From contig VZSF01001054.1 in the NCBI GenBank assembly GCA_013398295.1, forward strand, positions 310,001 through 374,000: 64,000 nt of DNA, in the 5' to 3' direction. Origin of the DNA: Chionis minor. Lineage: Eukaryota; Chordata; Aves; Charadriiformes; Chionididae. The notes below the pieces were generated by a model. The model saw only the letters and a list, made by a program, of their open reading frames with translations. It did not search any database and was not told the origin of the DNA. This document shows positions 49,746-62,901 of the stretch, piece after piece (positions within the stretch are counted from its first letter, which is position 1; each line of letters starts with the position of its first letter). The position numbers were made by a program, and so were the translations under genes.

Positions 49746-52421
49746 TGTTAAGCTTAACAGTGACCAGGTTAAAGGCCCTCATACTGATTAATTGATGTCA
49801 AAGTGCAGTTCTAGCTAGATAAGGAACCTTTCGCTTCTAGGTGACCGACTGGGATTTTACATAGGTCAGGAGGAACTGAAAATCAACAAGAACATTTCTA
49901 TTTTGCATCAATAATCTCATGAGCAAGAGGTAAATCACTGTTGGATCACTGAACAGTGTCTTGACAAACAATGTCAAGAAAATAATCATACTTTATGTGA
50001 AATTAATTTTAAAAATTCCTTAATCTATAAAAGACACACAAGCGGTGCTTTATTAAATTACAGCTAGTTTTAAAATTTTCTAACTATATATTTCTAGAGT
50101 AGATTCTATATTTCATCTTCTATGTCAAAAAAGTTAATTCTGATATACAACCTCACACAACTATAAATTTCCTTTTAATTTTTGTAGCAAGCTGTTAATG
50201 TCTCTAGATCACAAAACCTGGATGAATTATATTTTCAAAGCAGTTGCTTTATGATTTTGTGTCTTATAACCAGGCACCACCAAAACACTTTCCAGAATGC
50301 TTGTCATAATATTGCTTTTGAGAAAGGAGAAGGACTCAGACGAGGTAGAAAAAAATAAATAAACAAAAAGAAAACAGCAACAAAGTATCTATATCTATTG
50401 GTGGCAAAAAAGAAATGTAATTTTTAGCTTTCTAAAGATGTTATATACTTAAAAGACAGAAAGAAATTATTCTAACATCACATTAAGGCGGAGTAAGGTC
50501 ATTTCTGGAATACCATATATTTTCTACTGGTTTAGATTTGAATATTTCTCTTCAGTGGTGTTGTACCAGTGTACTCCAAAGATCTTACACCTGCTGTCTT
50601 CCACACTTTTCAGAGATGACAAATGCTTACCATTCTTTTCAATTTAGGGGCTGAGTACATATAGGATTAAAAAGAAAGATAGACTTCGAGTCTTGCACTT
50701 CCACATGCAAAACATACACTCTATTCAACTTAAATCTAGCCTGTCATAAACGTCAGCTTTCATGGCCAGAGCTCATTACTGATTGCATAATCAGATCTAC
50801 TAAAAGAAGGTCTCCTCCTGTACGTGAGTATGTTCAGCTCCCACCAGCTCCAGCAGGAGTCCAGCACCCACGTTAGAAGTCCCAGGTATCTCAATTCATC
50901 TAAGTGTTGAAGTCCTGAATATCACATCAATGACTGGAAGCTTCAGTTCAACTCAACAATCACACTTTTCCCATTTCTTGCGTTTGAGAGAATATGTAGT
51001 GGTTGTAGTAGCGTGCGTTAGTAGGATTCATTCTGCAGCTTCTTGTATATTTAAGCATTTGTGCAAATTGTGTATTATGACTGTCTGTGAATGTAGACTG
51101 CACGTGTCTATGTTCTATAGTTAAATGAAAGTCCAAATCAAGCTCAAAAATATTTTCTCCCAAAAGGAAGAAGTACTATAGTGTGGCAAAGACAACCAGA
51201 GCAACAGTGGCCCAGCTGCGAGCTTGGAGGCAGGTATGTGCTCCGCACTGCTTCCGTTTGCCTCCGCAGCTGAGTGTGTTAGCAGTGCCTGCTGCTCCCC
51301 AGGACCAACGCTCCCACACTACAACCTGCTGCTGAGCAAAACCCTCTCCAGTTCTCTCAGTTAAAGAAAAGGCTCCTGCAAAACAGTTACACGTATCACA
51401 CGTCATCAGTGCAGAACTCCTTGCCATTGACTCCTGGTCTCCAGCTCTGGCTCTGAGGATGTTAACTGTACAACTCCCCTAACTAGAGATGATTAATGCA
51501 TATTTACTTTCATAGCATTTCTGAGAGCAATCTAGTGCCAAAGGGTGAATTTTCCTCATTGTGCAAGTGTTTTAATTAAAACAAGTCATGTAACATTCAA
51601 GCCTTTAAAAACAAATGCAGTGAACTGGAGGTTCAGTGGTGGGTGATTGCTGGACGAGACGATACAGGAGAGCTCTCAATGTCCATGAACATCCAAGCAG
51701 AGGAAACATAATTTTAGACCTTCATACATAAAAGGCTTCAAAAAACCAGAAAGGTTTGGGTTGTCTAATCTTCTGCACACCAAGGGCTTCTATTGATTTC
51801 GCTGACAGATTTCTATAAATAATTCAGACTTCTATAAGCAGGTACACAAAACAAACATATATTTCTTACTGCTGCTCTCCTGCCTTGTTGAAATGAACTG
51901 TGATAATTAAAATGGAATTTGGATCATGTAAAAACCAGAATGCAAACAGAGGTAATGAAGAGCACTACAAAGGAGAAACAATTATGCATGATAAACACCC
52001 TCATGTTTTAAGCAAAAGTTCCAGGAACTTAAAAAGATTAGATTAAATCCAGCTCATTTAGTCCAATAACTTAGGCAGTCAAATTTAATGATAAGAATAG
52101 TTATGTAATTTTCTGCACTTGTTTTGTTTAGTGTTGAATACATTTAAAGATTAGCAGGTTGCAAATTTAAACACTTCAATTAAACCACATTTTTTACAAT
52201 GCCACCACAAAAAAAAAATGTGGGTAGTCTACACAGTGGGCTTTTGGACAGAGATTTGAATGCTTATGAAGAAAGCTCTCAGACTGCCTTGAAGAAAACT
52301 GTAATCAGTCGCTACTGTTTGACCAGTGGGCCTTGGAAGAGACAGTAAAGCCTGAAGGATGCCAATATTTATATCTGAGAAATTAAATTCTATTTGACAG
52401 TGACACTAATCACAAAGAAAG

Positions 52422-52446
52422 AACAAAACAAAACAAAACAAAACAA
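52422..52446 (+). repeat. (AAAAC)n microsatellite
   Basis: About five units of AAAAC in a row. Confidence 0.9.
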
Positions 52447-54517
52447 GCCAGCATATTTCAGTGGTTATTTTTTCTTTTCCCCTCTGTTGCAACTGCTCTA
52501 TTAAATTTAATGAAGTTCTCCCTAAGCTTTTCAAAGCGGTGAGCTTTAAAGAAACGAAGAGGGGAAACAGCAATGCATAAGGAAAGATTTTCCTAAACAA
52601 GTCAGTGGGAAACATGTAAAATAATCCAGTGTAGACAAGTTAATGCGCAGCTACAGTCGTATAGAAAAACATACATTGTTCTGATCAGATGGTGTTTCTC
52701 CTGCAGTCCATCTGGTAGAACATTATATTTAGGTCCCTTGGGGTAATTCCAACACATGCTCTTTTCTGTGAGACGGTTTATTAATTTTTTCTTAATGTGT
52801 TTATTCCACAAGTTGCGTGGTAGCCCCTACTGGTAGATTTGTGAACGTCATGTCATCGTGTCCTTGATTCAATAAAGGCCTCTCTACAGCCATACTACGA
52901 AGTCAATCATTCTGCTTCACCACAGAATTAATCAGTTATTCCATGTGAGACTGGAATTACAGGCATTTTGCTCCTATATTTGACAGTTTCATGTTCCACA
53001 TGAAAACTCTGTAACAGTCAGACTCCTGGCAGTGTGACGACGATAATTCATTTCTCCTGTGAAAAGCGGAGTTTTCCTTGAGAAAAAAATCTCCACAGTA
53101 ATTTCTTGCAGATAAACAAGCAGTCTCTTTTTCTGTCCTTTCATTTAATGGTGATCTGTGTTCATGAACTATTTGACCTACATCTATTTTCTGTTTAATA
53201 AGGACGACTTGAGAAAAGCATGAAACTTTTTTAACACACATGAATTAAGAAAAAACAAATAATGACCAGCCCGTTCCGTGATCCATTCTCCAGAAACAAG
53301 CAAGTGTGGCTCAGACCTCCCACTGTCAAAATTTGTCAAAGATGTCATAGGAATCAGTGGAGTTAAACACGGTTGAACTTTCTCTAGTGACATCTCCTAG
53401 ATAAGCTAAGTTTCTGGGGCATTGCTGTTTTGATAGCAGGTTTAGTTCACACCAATCCCACAGGTATCTAATACTATAAAGAATATTGCCCTATCAGTTC
53501 TCTTCCATTACGCCTATCTTTTCACCCACATAAAGTAATACAGTGACGTGATGTATGATCATCACTTGTCATTAGCAGACTTCACTCACGCTGTCAGATC
53601 ATGTCAAAGTGGGTGCAGAATAAGGAAAGTGTGCAGACTCATTTCACGTAAATGATGTGCCAAGTCTCTATCAAAGGGGGATGCAAATTCAGGTGCTTGT
53701 GTTTCGTTTGTTTCTTGAAAACTTTTATAAAACATCAATGTTTCTATGACTGAATCTAGTGAATAGAAGTGTTGAACACAAAGTGAGTATAAGAACCCAA
53801 CTGAACCCACCTGATGCAAATTAATTGGAATACCAACAGATTCAAGACAGAAGTACTCACTTAAATCTATACAACTGGCCATTATCTACAGATCAGAACG
53901 AAACTGCTTTATCTTTCACCAGGCAGTGGTGGAAAAAAGCAAAATTTCTGTGGGTTATGCTTAACTCATTCTGCAGCGTGAACTAGCAAATTCCACTGCC
54001 AGTATTCAAAATATATTTGTTTGGCTTACACAAAAAGGTTAGTACCTCAGACAGATGTATTTTAGGTGAAAACAGCTGATATTATGTTATATGAAGACTG
54101 GCTTATTCTGCACAAAAAATTTTGAATACTCATAAAATACAAGGATTACTTTCTCAATAAAATTAAATACAGTAACTTTGAGAAGTTTTATGAAACTGCA
54201 AGTTCTATTAACTTCTGCCATAATTTGTAATCACAAATTTTGTAATTTTTTGGACACCTGAATTATTGCCAGGTCTGAAGTATAAACAGCTATCGCAACT
54301 GATGAAAGGTTTATGTGCCAAAAGATGGCCAACCTTTTCAACCACATTACATGCTAATTTGTACCTTTATTTTCACCCCATTTATACGCTTAGATCATCA
54401 TAAACAACTCTCCTGTTAGTAATTCATCTGTATATAGATCTGGCATCTCAGACATGTTACGGATAAGCAGCAGACTACTTAATGTATTTACATGGGTTTT
54501 CAGGATTATGCAGAACC

Positions 54518-54542
54518 TTTTTTTTTTTTTTTTTTTTTTTTT
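54518..54542 (+). repeat. Poly-T run of 25
   Basis: An uninterrupted T homopolymer. No retrocopy sequence is recognised upstream on the minus strand, so I cannot call it the tail of a processed pseudogene. Confidence 0.9.
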
Positions 54543-57500
54543 CCCTCTTGGAAGGGGGAGACAGAGGAAATAAGCATTTCCAATACATCGTGTTTAGAAG
54601 AAGAACCTTCCAAATGCAGACCAAGCATTGCTGATCTGGTACTGTCTTCCTCAGTTTGCCAAGAGACAAACAATGCAGACGAATGGATGTAGACAATCCC
54701 ACGTTAGCTGTGCCAGTGCTCAATCTGGTGGATCATGACCCATCTTCAGTCTGGAAACTGTGCAGCCACATCAGCATGGCTCTCTGCCCACTGCATTTAG
54801 CACGGCTTATTAATTCAGACACAGCACTGTACTGTGCTATGCACAGCAGTTGGTGGGCTCCCAAATCAATGTTAACAAGCAGCATGAATACATGGCTGTC
54901 TATAACCATCTATGCAGTGACACCTGGAACATAACAACGTAACTGAGAGTAGTAGCACTAGGTCACAGCACAGTTTAATTTAGCTCAGTGCCTTCCCTTC
55001 AACAGTGACCGAGATTGCAAGGAAACAAGACAAGAATGGGGCAAGCATATATAACATTTCCTTTGTAAACTCTCACACCTGCAAGGACATGAACTCTTCT
55101 TTAACGCCTACTAATCCACCCACTAGTGACATTTCAAATGACTGATTTATTATTGCTCAGGTGGGACGCAGCAGTAGATACAAACTGGTGTCACTATGGA
55201 ACACTGAATGTTCCTAAGCAGTTGTAAATGCATTAAGGTACTGAATGTACTAAAGGCAAGTGCCATATTTTTTCTGACAAAGAGACAAAGCTTGAAATAA
55301 TTACACCTAGAACATACTTCCTGGTTGTATATTGACTTCAGACTTTTGTATGCAGGACTTCGTCTGTGGGGAGGAAAAAGTCTTCATAGGGTGTTCTGGC
55401 ATCCTGGTCTTCATTAAGCCAGTACACACTCTTTCTAAAGGGCAGCACACGTCTGAGAAATGCAAAGCATTTATTCATTCAGCTCTGAGAAAGGCTCCCT
55501 CTCTAAGCTTCATTTCTAATTAAACTAGATCATTCCACATTATAGACAGAAATATCAAAAAATCTTTAAGCTGTGACCTATACATAATGAAAAAAATAAT
55601 CAATGTGAAGTTGATGCTAAATTCAAGTTAAAAAATAAAAAGTAAATTACATTTTAAAATGTTAGCCATCAGAATAAAAAACCCCAAGCCCCAGAAATTA
55701 AGAAAAACAGTCTGTAGCTCAAATTGTAAAGTGTCATGTGTTTGCCATATTCCCAATACACAACACAACCTCTTATGTAGCTAAGTGTTTTTCAAAGCTC
55801 TTCAAAAGGAAAAGTTGGCATGTGCAAACTAAGACATGTGGGGGACATGAACTCTTAACTAAGTTCACCATGTGTATTGGAGACAGATCTTTGAACTGAA
55901 TCCAAGTTTGCCCCACCATCCAAATCAGTGTTCTTTCCACAAAGTTACATTGCCTGCTGTCCATTACATTTTAAACAGAAAATACTGCATCAGTTCCTGG
56001 AAATTCATCAACGTTGCTTGTCCACTAAAAAGCACATTTCACAAAGGCTAGCTATTGTACACAGCTCAGAGAAGCTACCTTTGACTTCCACATTATTGCA
56101 ACCAGGATACACTGGTTCACCTCCGCATGAAACTTGTAATGTGTTGCTTAAATGGAGTAGCGATTGCTCTATGAATAACAGCAAGGTCAGTCTCTTGCAT
56201 CTCTCTAATTAGTGATAATTTCCGCACACTAATGGGTGAATGCCAGTAAAGACTCAGTGAGCCTGCTCTGGTAGACAGTCTCTGGTTTACAGTCAGTAAA
56301 AGTAATTCAGATGAAAACTGTATCTGTGCCTTTTTAAAATAATTTAAAATCTGTTTCCAGTAGGGTGATAAATGCTATCTTAATTTGTATTCACAGAGGT
56401 CTTCAATCTGTGAAACGCCCTAAGTCCCTGCTGCAATTGCTGAGTCTTTTACAAGGTCCAGGCCCTGATAATCTGAAGTACAGACGTGCATCAGCCTTGT
56501 TTCAGCTGCTGTCCAAAGGCAGCTTGCTAGAGTCACCGTGTCACCACTGTTGTATGGTTCCTAACAGGTAACGAGAGAAAATGCCTGCATGGCGTCTAAG
56601 GATACTGAATATCCAAAAGCCAAAATAAACCATCATAATTACCAGCAGCTGGGGGAACACAACAGACCAGTTCAGTAAACTCAGATTAGCAGAGTGAAAA
56701 CTCCGCTATTTAGTACTCTTTTCGTACTGGTTACATTTCAACTTTATTCTTATTTGTGTGCAATGGGACAGAGAAAAGGATCACATCCAGATGTACAAAT
56801 CAGCACATACAAAAAGCATCTAATGCTTTCAAGGTGTCTCTTTTCATAGCATGGAGCTGACATACACCCTGAATGCCTCTGCCTTTTCCTGTCTTCATGC
56901 AAACCCACCAAATGCCCCAAATGGAAAAGGAGGAGCAGCCCAGAAAGCAGTGATTTTACTCGTCTGTCATTGTCAGTGGTCTGGCAGAGACAGAGCCCAG
57001 ATCCCTGCCCATTCATTCCCCCGTTCTTACACTATACCCCTGTGCTTCTGTGCCACTGGTTGGGCTCAAGGAAACAAATTCAGAGGAGTTCCTTGTCCCG
57101 TGACATGGATGCACAGTAACAGAAGTTCTCTATGAGAGGTAACAGCTGTTCTTTCTCGCCTGCTCCACAATAATGGCTTTCAGATAGCCCCAATAAACAG
57201 CGTTCTTTATTCTTGTTCATGCCAAAGCTCACACTGCACAAACATTAGTTGTATTGATGGGAACTGACATAACCATTCAAGTCAAACTACAATGGCAAAT
57301 CTCTCGGTGCTTCTGGGTTCAGCAATTGGTAAGCATAAATCTAGAGCTTTTGGTGCAAATCTCTTTTAGCCATCTGTTCTTTAAGGGCAAACTCAAATTT
57401 ATGGAGACATTCAAAGTGCATGTTGTGAAAACAAGGAAGTATAAGCATGACCTCACCACTTCATAAACGTCCACAAATCTTTTGAATTTTGCACTTCATA

Positions 57501-59757
57501 TTTTTTGAGCTAAGACAAAAACTGTTGACTATGTCTGCTTCTCTGTTGGTTGCTTTCTTGATTTTGTTGTCTTTATCACACTTCAAAACTGAAAATAAAC
57601 TCAATGTGCTTATCTTGTTGCCATTTAGAATATATCAGAGAAAACTTACATGATAGCAAGTTTACCAACCCTATAAACACTCTTTATATCTATCTGCAGG
57701 CTTAGCAGAAATAGTCTGAAGTAACAAAGACAACCAGCAGTCCCAGTACATTGGACTCCACAACGAATACTTCATTCAATATACCTTTTTCAGTTTATAT
57801 TTTCTGCTTCTGTTTGTGCCTAGGAAACAATTTCCCTCCAAATATCTGGCATTTGTCCTTTTGTACAATATGTAAGTATCAATTTCCTTGGGTGGCTGGC
57901 AGCATTTCTTCCAGCATACCTTTGGATCCAAAACGGGGTCACACATACTCACCTTTACAAGCAGCCTCTTTTTACTCAGCTATACCTGCTATGCACAATT
58001 TATTTGAAAAAAATTCTTGGCTAAAGGTTTATTCCAGTTTTCACATACTTATGATCCTGCGTGTTATGCATTTTCTATACACTTACCTATCTTTTCTATT
58101 TTTGAGCATAAAAGCTCAAAGTTAAGGAATAAGCAGAAAGAAAACCAAATCTGCACACTTTTAAAAAACAGGAAAAAAAGCTTTGACTGTTCATACACAA
58201 AATCACATAGAGAACCAGGTGGTAAAATGATCCTAGTGAAAAGTCAAAGCAGGTAGTTACTACAGCAAGAACAAACAAAGTTTTTGCACCCACTGTGTAG
58301 CCATGAAAGCTGTGAGTTCAAAGTAGGGTATAAACTGCACTTTTCCTGAGATTTTGGTGAACAGAGGCCAGGCTCTGAGGCTGGATACTTGAGGTACCTT
58401 CTTCACATCAGAGAGAGGAGTAGTTCCCTTCTTTTGCACCATGGGGAGTGTCCTGGCTCTGGCTTTTATTTTGGTACCTTCAGAAGCTACATGCGATCTC
58501 TCAGTGGCACAGTGACACTTAAGTTCTGAGATTTCAAAGCTTTCTTTTTCGAAAAGGAAAGACATGAAGATATCTACTCTGCTCAGATTCTGCTCATTGA
58601 AGAAACAATGGCTCCTTCAACATGGATCTTTCAAAAAAGCAAAAAACCCTCAAACACAAATGCTCTTTGTAATTAATTAGAAAACAGAAATGTAGCTTTG
58701 TCAAATAATCCACGTTTTCTCGCTTCCAGGAATCCTGCTAAATTGACTTGTTTTATTGATGAATTTTTATATGCAAAATTGAGCTTCATCTTTGATACTT
58801 TCTTCTTAGTTGAAATTGTTCTTTTCTCCTGCATATCTTCATTTAAAAGTACTTGGAAAAAACCAGTATATCCTAGGAATTAAACCAGTATGCTTTTTGT
58901 GAGTGACTGTAGGGAACTGAAGGAGCATAATCTGTGTTAAAAAATGTTTAGCAAAAAAGCCTGGTAGCCTGCACACAACAATGAAACTTGACAGCAGCAC
59001 TGACTGCAGCATGCACAGTAGGATACAGATACATTTTCTCTACCTTACCATGTGACAAGAAGTGAACTGGAACTCTGTTAGCTACTTCACAAAGTACATG
59101 AGCTAATCTGATCACTTGGAGAGGATGCTTTTGCTCTAATGCTTGTACGAGCAATTTCTAGACTTCACTACTCTTTTGCCCGAACTGCCTCTTGTAGGCA
59201 ATATCTGGGGATGTGAACCTGCAAGCATCATATTTTAGACATGACAAACGTCTACCTTCCATCCTTTTGGGAAGGCCCTTTGACAAAAATCTCATTAAAA
59301 CCAAACCCAAATAAGACAAAAGGAGTAAAGTTAAGAAATGATGGAGTTAAAAGACAAATGGTCATCCTTTGTGGACAAGTTACAATAGTAATACTATACA
59401 TGGTATAAGCAACATCCGTTTGCCTGCAGAGGACTTAGATGCTTGCAAACAACCCGACACCAAATCCACAGGAATAAGGAGATTCATAATTGTTCATAGG
59501 AGTCCTTGGAGTTTGATTGGAAGTCCTCTGTATTTTTGTAAATTCACCATGTCTTTTGAAGCCAAAAGGTGTCAAAAAGTCTTTGTGCGAGGCCCAGAAA
59601 GAAAGAACAACCTTTAAAATACTAACCATTAAAAATAAAGTTTTGGCATGGTTGCCAGAAATAATCTGTATGTTTGCCCCTATTTTGTTTGACCCAGAAT
59701 ACCTATGTATTCCAATATATTGACAAAAATGCTATCCTGAATAATAAGTGTGAAGAC

Positions 59758-59772
59758 AAAAAAAAAAAAAAA
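59758..59772 (+). repeat. Poly-A run of 15
   Basis: A homopolymer without a recognisable retrocopy before it. Confidence 0.9.
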
Positions 59773-60233
59773 GACAAGCATGAAAGGGAATTCTGTCTAC
59801 TTTAGGGTTTACATTAATAGCACATCAACATGGTGCTTGAGTGCTCCCCATATTAAAAAGGAAAATAAATCTCAGTGGGTTTCCCTGGATCTCTGAAATC
59901 TCAACCATAAGCATAGTCTTACAAAAGAAGGCAAGGAAGGACTCTGATGGGATTTGTGGTGATGGAACAGATTTCAGCAATGTGAAATGGCTGTTATGTG
60001 GGAAGTAAAATCTCGTTTCTAGAAAAGCAAAGGCTCTCTATCTCTAAAGCCATCTATTCGACCCTTTTACATGGCTTGGCCTTTATTCTGTAATAATACT
60101 AGCAGCAACGTTGTCCTGTTCCTAAAATAATAATTTAAAAATCCCTTATTCTTTTATAAAATGTTATGAACTTTTCATTTTAATTTCCAAATTCACCCTA
60201 GAGCACCAACTAAATGAAACTAAATTAATATGC

Positions 60234-60250
60234 GGGGGGAGAGAGAGAGA
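60234..60250 (+). repeat. G run followed by (AG)n
   Basis: Six G, then about five AG units. A short purine microsatellite. Confidence 0.85.
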
Positions 60251-62334
60251 ATGCATATGTATACACAAACATAGATGCAAAGACAGATGTACACACACTA
60301 TTGAACTCCATTCAACCTAGAAAGAGATCAAGGTTCTAAAAATTACATTTTCTATATTTACATACAGCAATACATCACAAATAGAAATAACTGATTTATT
60401 CATTGTGAAATATAACTAACTTTTGAGGTTACAATTCAGGCAAGCATATATTCTACACCCTAAGCAGTATTGTTTAAAGTTTCCTGAGATGAGTCTATCT
60501 GAAAATTACCTTTTGTATTCTGCCCCTCAGCATGATAGCTTAGATTTCAGCAGAGCACAACTGGAGGACATCACAGTAGAAATTATTCTATTATGCCAGC
60601 TGCTAAAACAAATGGAAACACTGAATTACAGTATACAGTACTAAAAAGGAGCATTTTACTAGCATGGACTTGTCTAATAAAATTTTGTGAATGTCAAATC
60701 TTTAGCCACAAGGACATCCAAGACATAAAGGAATTAAACAGATGTTTTACATGCTGAGCAGTGAAACTCAGCAATGTTACATTCTTATCTGCTCCTCAGA
60801 CAAATTATCTTTCCTATTTGGTCTTTTTATTCTGCCAGCTCCCATTTTCACATTGTCACAACCATATGAGTTAACTTGTACATATGTGGCTTATTAGGCT
60901 AGCTTGCAGAACTTGGTATCCCAATAGTCCTTTCAGCAGTATGTGATTGACAGATCACAAAGGGCACAGAGCTCAACTTCTACTAAAGTTAGTGAGAGTA
61001 GCTATATATATACCTTTGGAAGTCTGGGGCAAATGACTTCCAACCTTTTTGTAAGTTCCTCCACAAACAATGGTGATCTCATTCTGGAATGCCTCATTTG
61101 AGGCAAATGTGTCATTGGGTTTTGCACCGTTGACTATCTTGCTTTCAGTAGACAGGCTAGTTTTATACGTTCAGCCAAAAGCGCGATAATAAATTTAACA
61201 GCTTCTTTCTCTTGCCTCCACACACAGGTGGGATTACACTACTGCAACATGACCCAGCATGGTTGTTCAGTTTTGATGCATTTTCTTTCACAGATTTCCA
61301 TCAGTTCTCCATTGCTTTCAACTTCAGCATAAAAAGCCCAAGGTACCTCTGTGTCAGAATCTTGACAGCACAAATGGGTGTACAAGGTGCAAGACTTGAA
61401 GACACAGAAGAGAGAATACAGAGAATCTCCTTTACTCAACTACTGCTGGAGCTCCAATGACTACAAAGCCTCACTCCACAGAACTGAAACATTCACGTGG
61501 ATTAGTGTAACTATTGTCTCTCATCATCCCTTCTGTTGTAGAAGTCTAGAATGGATCATACTACCTGAGCATACACTTGCACCAGTGTCTCTCTGAATCT
61601 TTCTATATAGACTTATTAACAATATGGAAGAACATCCTCTGATTAATTTTCTGGTATCCGATGCAAAGATTGAAAGCAGATATTAAGCAAGATTTCAAAA
61701 TTCTTGTGTTTTAATGAATCACAAATTGAGATAAAGTAGCCTTTTTCCAGACCTAAATCATACCTTGAGTTCTGCAGAAGTTTGACTATTAGGACATCCT
61801 ATCCAATTAGTCAGAAATGTATAAGTGAAGATTAACAGAATTAAACCTCGATGAAGGGGAAATAAATGTGGTAAAATATCTCAAATTATCAGACAAACAG
61901 GTGTTTTCACTGGCCGACAGGAAACAGAACTCTAAGGAATGTGTTTCAGAGTTATTTTCAATGAAGTGATGAAATAGTTCTAAATATACAATACCATATA
62001 GACAGGTCAAAATGCTGTTTATTTAATGGAGGATGGCTAGCCACAAGGAAAGTCTGTCTGCACCGTATACCTCAGGCAGATAACAGCAAGCATTATCCAT
62101 GTTTCAAAAAGACCATAGTTCCATTAACCCAACACTGAGATGATACATGCTGCATCTTAGCAGGCCTGAAGTTAAGGACCTGCATATAAAAGTCCAATCA
62201 TATATCAGGTGAATTACAATTTAGGCAAAGAAACATCTGACTTCTTGTTACACATCCATTTTGCTAATGGATTATCAAAAGGAGTTTCCTGATCTGCTTT
62301 ATTTTTCATAAACATCTAAGGCACCCTGAATCTT

Positions 62335-62896
62335 TGTTGTGGTTTAACCCTTGCCAGCAACTAAACACCACACAGCCATTCCCTCACTCCTCCCCCCTGT
62401 GGTGGGATGAGGAGGAGAATAAAAAACAGAAAAAAGGTAAAACTCTTGGGTTGAGATAAAGACAGTTTAACAGGATAGCAAAGGAAGAGGGGGGGAAAAA
62501 TAAAAATGATAATAATAAAAGAATGTAAAAAATGAGTATTGCACAGTGCAATTGCTCACTACCTGCTGACTGATGCCCAGCCTGTCCGCAAGCAGCAATC
62601 CCAGGCCCCTGGCAACTCCCTCCAGTTTATATCCCAAGCATGACGTCATGTGGTATGGAATATCCCTTTGGCCGGTTTGGATCAGCTGTCCTGGCTATGC
62701 TCCTTCCCAGCTTCTTGTGCACCTTCTCACTGACAGAGCACGGGAAGCTGAAACGTCCTTGGCTTAGTATGAACACTACTTAGCAACAACTAAAGCATCA
62801 GTGTGTTATTAACATTATTCTCATACTAATCCAAAACACAGCACTATACCAGGTACTAGGAAGAAAATTAACTCTATCCCACCTGAAACCAGGACA
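62335..62896 (-). mobile_element. Solo LTR of an avian endogenous retrovirus (ERVL-type), minus strand
   Basis: This 562-bp element has TG...CA-type ends (TGTTGTGGTTTAACCC at the left, AAACCAGGACA at the right) and perfect 5-bp flanking repeats. The wording matches an LTR family I know from neoavian genomes, which starts TGTCCTGGTTTCAG on the sense strand and ends with a TTAAACCAC-type sequence. The sense direction is the minus strand, shown by the TATA box and the R-region words near 62450-62470. No internal gag, pol or env sequence is nearby, so the provirus was lost by LTR-LTR recombination. A 5-bp target duplication fits the ERVL class (ERV1 usually 4, ERVK usually 6). The exact family name needs a repeat library. 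Confidence 0.92.
62626..62648 (-). promoter_or_regulatory. LTR promoter: TATA box and consensus CRE
   Basis: On the minus strand TATAAA (62631-62626) is preceded, 9 nt upstream, by TGACGTCA (62648-62641). That is the full palindromic cAMP-response element bound by ATF/CREB proteins. This is the U3 core promoter of the LTR and would drive transcription towards lower coordinates. At 62471-62466 the expected ATTAAA-type poly(A) signal of the R region reads GTTAAA, so 3' processing may be weakened, if my memory of the family is right. Whether the promoter is active or methylated cannot be told. Confidence 0.7.
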
Positions 62897-62901
62897 ATCT
62901 T

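Larger units (their letters stand above)
41726..62329. other. Unique AT-rich non-coding DNA, 20.6 kb
   Basis: No exon, RNA gene or transposon is recognised. The longest frame (46315-46854, 179 codons, +) has no domain, signal peptide or codon pattern that I would trust. Simple repeats are listed separately. Two blocks, about 47140-47500 and 48820-49140, have the non-repetitive look and homeodomain-like AATTA words of conserved non-coding elements, but this is only an impression. Confidence 0.6.
62330..62901. repeat. 5-bp target-site duplication ATCTT around the LTR
   Basis: ATCTT at 62330-62334 and at 62897-62901 directly abut the LTR ends, defining the insertion exactly. Confidence 0.9.

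Noticed and set aside
51180..51235. Exon-like GGCAG/GTATGT donor after a GC-rich segment
   Set aside because: The upstream acceptor is weak (ACTATAG without a pyrimidine tract), and no open frame with a motif continues through.
52206..52227. CCACA, A-run, TGTGG hairpin
   Set aside because: The arms are only 5-6 bp around an A homopolymer. Expected by chance.
54518..54542. Poly-T run as the tail of a minus-strand processed pseudogene or SINE
   Set aside because: The adjacent sequence shows no gene-derived or SINE-like body and no flanking duplication.
58260..58565. 101-codon minus-strand ORF rich in Lys and Ser
   Set aside because: Checked for retroviral or known exon similarity by eye and found none. 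No splice consensus frames it.
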